The notes beneath the pieces were generated by a model that was not told the origin of the DNA, ran no database searches, and saw only the letters and a program-made list of their open reading frames with translations. Both the position numbers and the translations under genes were made by a program. DNA of 64,000 bases from Hymenobacter busanensis (GTDB taxonomy: Bacteria; Bacteroidota; Bacteroidia; Cytophagales; Hymenobacteraceae). Shown piece after piece: positions 60,979-64,000 of this stretch. Every line of letters starts with the position of its first letter. The first letter of the stretch is position 1. The DNA is taken from positions 1 through 64,000 of the forward strand of contig NZ_VTWU01000007.1 of NCBI RefSeq assembly GCF_008727865.1. The letters run 5' to 3'.

Positions 60979-62658
60979 ATGAACCTTCGTCAACTCCGTC
61001 CGATTCTGATGGCTAGCGGCCTGCTGCTGGCCCTGCCGGGCTGCGATAAAGCCCTGGAAGAATACAACCCCTCCGGCCTCACCGCCGAAAACGTGTACAC
61101 CACGCCCGCCGGCTTCGAAAGCCTGGTGAACGGCGCCTACTCCTACAGCCGCTGGTGGTACGGCAAAGAAGACGGCTACAGCATGTCGGAAATGGGCACC
61201 GACCTGTGGCTGCGCGGTGCCGGCGACGTGAACCCCGACCTGACCGACTACGCCACGCTGCAGTCGTCGTCGCGGGCCGTTACCGAGCTGTGGACCCAGT
61301 TCTACGCCGCCGTGAACGTGTGCAATGCGGGCATTTCCTACGTGGGCAAATCGGGCTTGCCCGATGACCGCAAGCTGGTGCGCGAAGGCGAATTGCGCTT
61401 CCTGCGGGCTTTCTACCTGTGGCACATTGTAGAGCAGTGGGGTGGGGTGCACCTGAGCACGTCGCCCACCACCACCGTGCAAACCACGGCCCAGCGCACC
61501 TCCGTGGACGGCTTCTACAAGCAGATATTCGAGGACCTCGACTTTGCCGTGGCCAACCTGCCCGCCACGCCGCCCGCCGATTACGGTCGCGCCAACAAAG
61601 CCGCTGCCGAAGCCCTGCTGGCCAAAATGCACCTGACGCGCGGCGAGGCCGGCATGCCCGATGCCCAACTGCACAACCAGAAAGCCGCCACGCTGGCCGA
61701 GCACGTCATCAGCGCCTACGGTTTGGCTTTGCAACCCGTGTATGCCGACCTCTGGACCATGAGCAACCTGCAGAACAAGGAGGTAGTGTGGGCTGTGAAC
61801 TACTCCAAGGACCTGAGCATGAACGACCTGCTGGACGCTTCGCTCTACCCCGGCGGCCACCCGCGCGGCAGCAACAACGGCCACCTGCTGTTCCTGATGA
61901 AGTACGACGACCAGCCCGGCATGACCCGCGACACCGAGAACGGACGGCCGTTCAACCGCTTCATGCCCACACGCTTCCTGCTGAACCTGTTCGACGACGC
62001 CAAGGACGCCCGCTACGACGCCTCGTTTAAGAGCGTGTGGTACACGAATGCTCCCGTGGCCGGCAAGCTGGCCAAAGGCGACACCGCCATTCTGGCCACC
62101 AAGCGCGCCATTCCGGCCGCCGTGGCTGCTACCAAGAAGTACGTTATCTGGGATGTGAACAGGGTGTACAACGCCGCCGGGCGGGCCGCCAGCGACCGGT
62201 TGCACTACGTCACGCTCAAGAAGTTCGACGACCCCACCCGCGCCACGTTCAACGAGGCCCAAAGCTCGCGCGACGCCTACGTCATCCGCCTCTCGGATAT
62301 GTACTTGACTGCGGCTGAGGCGTACTTAAAGCTCGGCAACACCGGCTCGGCCGTGCCGCTCATCAACGCTGTGCGGCGCCGCGCGGCCAAGCCCGGTCAG
62401 CAAACGGCCATGGAAATCAGCGCCGCCCAGGTTACCCTGGACTTTATTCTCGACGAGCGGGCCCGCGAATTTGCCGGCGAGCAGCTCCGGTGGTTTGACC
62501 TCAAACGCACCGGCAAGCTGGTGGACCGTGTGCGCGCCAACAACCCCGAAGCCGGCGCCAGCATCCAGAACTACCACGTGGTGCGCCCCATTCCGCAGCG
62601 CCAGCTCGACGCCATTACCAACAAGGAGGAGTTCAAGCAGAACTCCGACTACCGCTAA
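60979..62658 (+). CDS. SusD/RagB-type surface lipoprotein
   Basis: 559 residues. Lipoprotein signal with lipobox LALPGC (Cys22). SusD-like N-terminal domain (EEYNPSGLTAENVYTTPAGFESLVNGAYSY, in parts) with TPR-like helices, and the conserved C-terminal RLSDMYLTAAEAYLKLGN, LDFILDERAREFAGEQLRWFDLKR. It forms the lid over the SusC barrel and captures ligand at the cell surface. It starts 21 bp after susC, clearly one operon, and ends at a strong terminator. Confidence 0.94.
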   Translation: MNLRQLRPILMASGLLLALPGCDKALEEYNPSGLTAENVYTTPAGFESLVNGAYSYSRWWYGKEDGYSMSEMGTDLWLRGAGDVNPDLTDYATLQSSSRAVTELWTQFYAAVNVCNAGISYVGKSGLPDDRKLVREGELRFLRAFYLWHIVEQWGGVHLSTSPTTTVQTTAQRTSVDGFYKQIFEDLDFAVANLPATPPADYGRANKAAAEALLAKMHLTRGEAGMPDAQLHNQKAATLAEHVISAYGLALQPVYADLWTMSNLQNKEVVWAVNYSKDLSMNDLLDASLYPGGHPRGSNNGHLLFLMKYDDQPGMTRDTENGRPFNRFMPTRFLLNLFDDAKDARYDASFKSVWYTNAPVAGKLAKGDTAILATKRAIPAAVAATKKYVIWDVNRVYNAAGRAASDRLHYVTLKKFDDPTRATFNEAQSSRDAYVIRLSDMYLTAAEAYLKLGNTGSAVPLINAVRRRAAKPGQQTAMEISAAQVTLDFILDERAREFAGEQLRWFDLKRTGKLVDRVRANNPEAGASIQNYHVVRPIPQRQLDAITNKEEFKQNSDYR

Positions 62659-62675
62659 CCAGCAAGGCCATACCC

Positions 62676-62724
62676 GCACGCAAAGCGCCCCGACTGTAGG
62701 TTACGGTCGGGGCGCTTTGCGTGC
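62676..62724. terminator. Terminator of susCD operon
   Basis: Perfect 19-bp stem (62676-62694 with 62706-62724), 11-nt loop, 17 bp after the susD stop. No long T-run, but it also lies before the convergent gene ending at 62741 and can act both ways. Confidence 0.75.
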
Positions 62725-62740
62725 AGGGCGCGGGCAAGGG

Positions 62741-63094
62741 CTAGCTGGCGTTGCGCTCCAGCCGCTGCAGCAGCTCCTCGATCTGCGCCGCGTGGATATC
62801 AATGCGCTCCAGGCCGGCGCGGGCTTCTTCGAGCTGGCCACGGCGGTACTGGTCGGCCAGTTCGCGGCCGGTGTCGAGCATGCGTTGCAGGGCGCGCTCC
62901 AGCTCGCGCACCTCGGGGCGGCCGCTGTAGTGGGGCTTCACCACCGTTTGCAGCCACTGGCCCAAAGGGTTGTGCTGAAGCGAGAACAGCTCGGCGTCGG
63001 CTTCGCGCACGCCATAGAGCACCGACCTCAGCCGCGATTTGAACAGCACCTGCTTGATGCGGGCCTGCTGGAAATCCAGGCTGGTTATCACCAT
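62741..63094 (-). CDS. Small helical protein resembling a CZB domain without zinc ligands
   Basis: 117 residues. The pattern (LDFQQARIKQVLFKSRLRSVLYG, then HNPLGQWLQ, and RELADQYRRGQLEEARAGLERI in parts) follows the four-helix chemoreceptor zinc-binding (CZB) layout, where the consensus has HCxxGxW. Here the Cys is Asn (QHNPLGQW) and the other His ligands are absent, so zinc binding is doubtful. It is 42 bp downstream of a PAS protein on the same strand and probably works with it in signal transduction. Confidence in the family is moderate. Confidence 0.6.
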   Translation of the reverse strand: MVITSLDFQQARIKQVLFKSRLRSVLYGVREADAELFSLQHNPLGQWLQTVVKPHYSGRPEVRELERALQRMLDTGRELADQYRRGQLEEARAGLERIDIHAAQIEELLQRLERNAS

Positions 63095-63136
63095 GATACG
63101 GTGCGGAAAATAGCCGAAAGAAGAAACAGAAGGGGC

Positions 63137-64000
63137 TTAGCCACGAACATCCGGCGTATCGTTTCCCAAGGCCCGGCGGGCCCGTACCAAGTCGGTTACT
63201 TCGAAGGCAAAGACCAGAATACCGGCCACGGCGTTGCCCTCGCGGAACTGCTGATAGGTGAAGTTGAAGTAGGTGGTTTGGAGCGCTCCGCTGGCGTCGC
63301 GTTCTAGCTGCAGCTCTACTTCCTTGCCGAAGAACGTTTCGCCGGTGGTGTACACCTTGTCGAGGATGTCGACGAAGCCCTGGCCCACCACTTCGGGCAG
63401 CGCCTCGGCCACGGTGCGGCCCAGTAGCTGGCGGTGCGGAAAGAGGGTCTGGTAGAGCGGGTTCACCAGGTCGAAACGGTGCTCGGGGCCGCGCAGGATG
63501 CATATCATGGCCGGCGCCTCCATCAGCAGCGTGTGCAAGGCTTCGCGCTGGGTGGCCGCAATTTGGTAGGCCTCGTAGGCCTGCTCGGCGGCGGCGGCTT
63601 GGGCTTCGTTGGCTTCCAGCAGCTCTTGCACCATCAGCTTGGTGTCGTGAATGTCGGTGGCGCCGCCCACCCACATGGTAATGGCGCCCTCGGCGTTGCG
63701 CCGCGCCACGCCGCGCACCAGCACCCAGCGGTACTGGCCGTCGTGGCGGCGCAGGCGGTATTCCACCTGGTAGGTGTCGCCGGTGCCCACGCATTGCTGC
63801 CAGGTGCTGAGCACGCGCGCCCGGTCGTCGGGGTGAATGTCGTCGGCCCATTGCTGGCCTTGGGAAGCCTCGACGGTGCGGCCCGTAAACTGCAGCCAGC
63901 GCGGGTTGAAATAGTCGCGCTGGCCGTTGGGCTGGGCCGTCCAGATCAGTACTGGTAACGAGTCCAGGATAAAGCGCGTGCGTTCCTGGCTGTCGGCCAG
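63137..64000 (-). CDS. PAS-domain signalling protein, 5' end cut by window
   Basis: The reading frame runs unbroken to base 64000, so the protein continues to the right; an internal GTG at 63814 is not the true start. At least two PAS domains are visible: one from the window edge (FILDSLPVLIWTA, FNPRWLQFTGRT, DIHPDDRARVLSTW, then VEYRLRRHDGQYRWVLVRG) and a second (LLMEAPAMICILRGPEHRFDLV, YFNFTYQQFREGN), joined by an Ala/Glu-rich coiled coil. The C-terminus is about 15 residues after the last PAS, with no kinase domain. It may sense redox or ligands and pass the signal to the CZB-like partner. Confidence 0.85.
   Translation of the reverse strand: MADSQERTRFILDSLPVLIWTAQPNGQRDYFNPRWLQFTGRTVEASQGQQWADDIHPDDRARVLSTWQQCVGTGDTYQVEYRLRRHDGQYRWVLVRGVARRNAEGAITMWVGGATDIHDTKLMVQELLEANEAQAAAAEQAYEAYQIAATQREALHTLLMEAPAMICILRGPEHRFDLVNPLYQTLFPHRQLLGRTVAEALPEVVGQGFVDILDKVYTTGETFFGKEVELQLERDASGALQTTYFNFTYQQFREGNAVAGILVFAFEVTDLVRARRALGNDTPDVRG

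Noticed and set aside
57928-62262. Open frame of over 1,400 codons antisense to susC and susD
   Set aside because: It mirrors the codon pattern of the sense genes in high-GC DNA; its product is low-complexity Gly/Val/His/Ala sequence without a recognisable domain.

Overview
The window is chromosomal DNA from a high-GC member of the Bacteroidota, most likely Hymenobacter or a close relative (family Hymenobacteraceae). The evidence is a SusC/SusD pair, BatA and DUF4199 proteins, a GT3-type glycogen synthase, the Bacteroidota form of arginine decarboxylase, and repeated promoter boxes of the Bacteroidota -7 type (TAnnTTTG, here mostly TAYCTTYG) close to start codons. Most of the sequence is GC-rich; the first ~1.8 kb is clearly richer in A+T. 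I saw no rRNA, tRNA, insertion sequence, prophage or CRISPR array.

Layout: 0.2-5.5 kb holds a BatA-domain membrane protein, two DUF4199 membrane proteins and two overlapping glycosyltransferases (GT2, GT4). A 42-bp tandem array ending in a perfect hairpin separates these from a convergent GT9 gene. At 7.2-8.7 kb lie two tandem LuxR-type regulators of identical length, followed by purB, an AsmA-like/GT51 peptidoglycan glycosyltransferase, a TerC protein, a GT2 gene and hemY. hemY diverges from a HAD phosphatase, with both -7 boxes inside a perfect inverted repeat. A 49-residue lipoprotein gene is tucked in next. From 17 to 22 kb there is an arginine block: arginine decarboxylase, a divergent arginase-family enzyme, and argS, which is preceded by an arginine-rich mini-ORF and a long hairpin that look like an attenuator. 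LOG, glutathione peroxidase, MenA and YdeI-like genes follow.

24.9-29.5 kb is a compact light-sensing operon: heme oxygenase (makes biliverdin), bacteriophytochrome kinase, a stand-alone receiver, and a receiver-first histidine kinase, all overlapping or abutting. 29.6-41.9 kb is mixed housekeeping: DEAD-box helicase, oxidoreductase, GT39-like enzyme, CoA transferase, trpS, YhhQ transporter, RNase Z, STAS protein and DUF4198 protein. 42-45.8 kb carries glycogen synthase and a CBM48/GH13 branching-type enzyme. 46-54 kb has a methyltransferase, a membrane protein, an 1,138-residue patatin-like phospholipase whose catalytic Ser and Asp regions are separated by a large membrane block, and a YfcC-family transporter. 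54-64 kb has a second GT39-like enzyme, a secreted M28 peptidase, the SusC/SusD pair, a CZB-like small protein, and a PAS protein cut off by the window end.

The strongest candidates for something undescribed are the putative arginine-responsive leader of argS, the 42-bp tandem repeat with terminal hairpin, the 28-bp-arm palindrome near 54.0 kb, and the split, membrane-inserted patatin.
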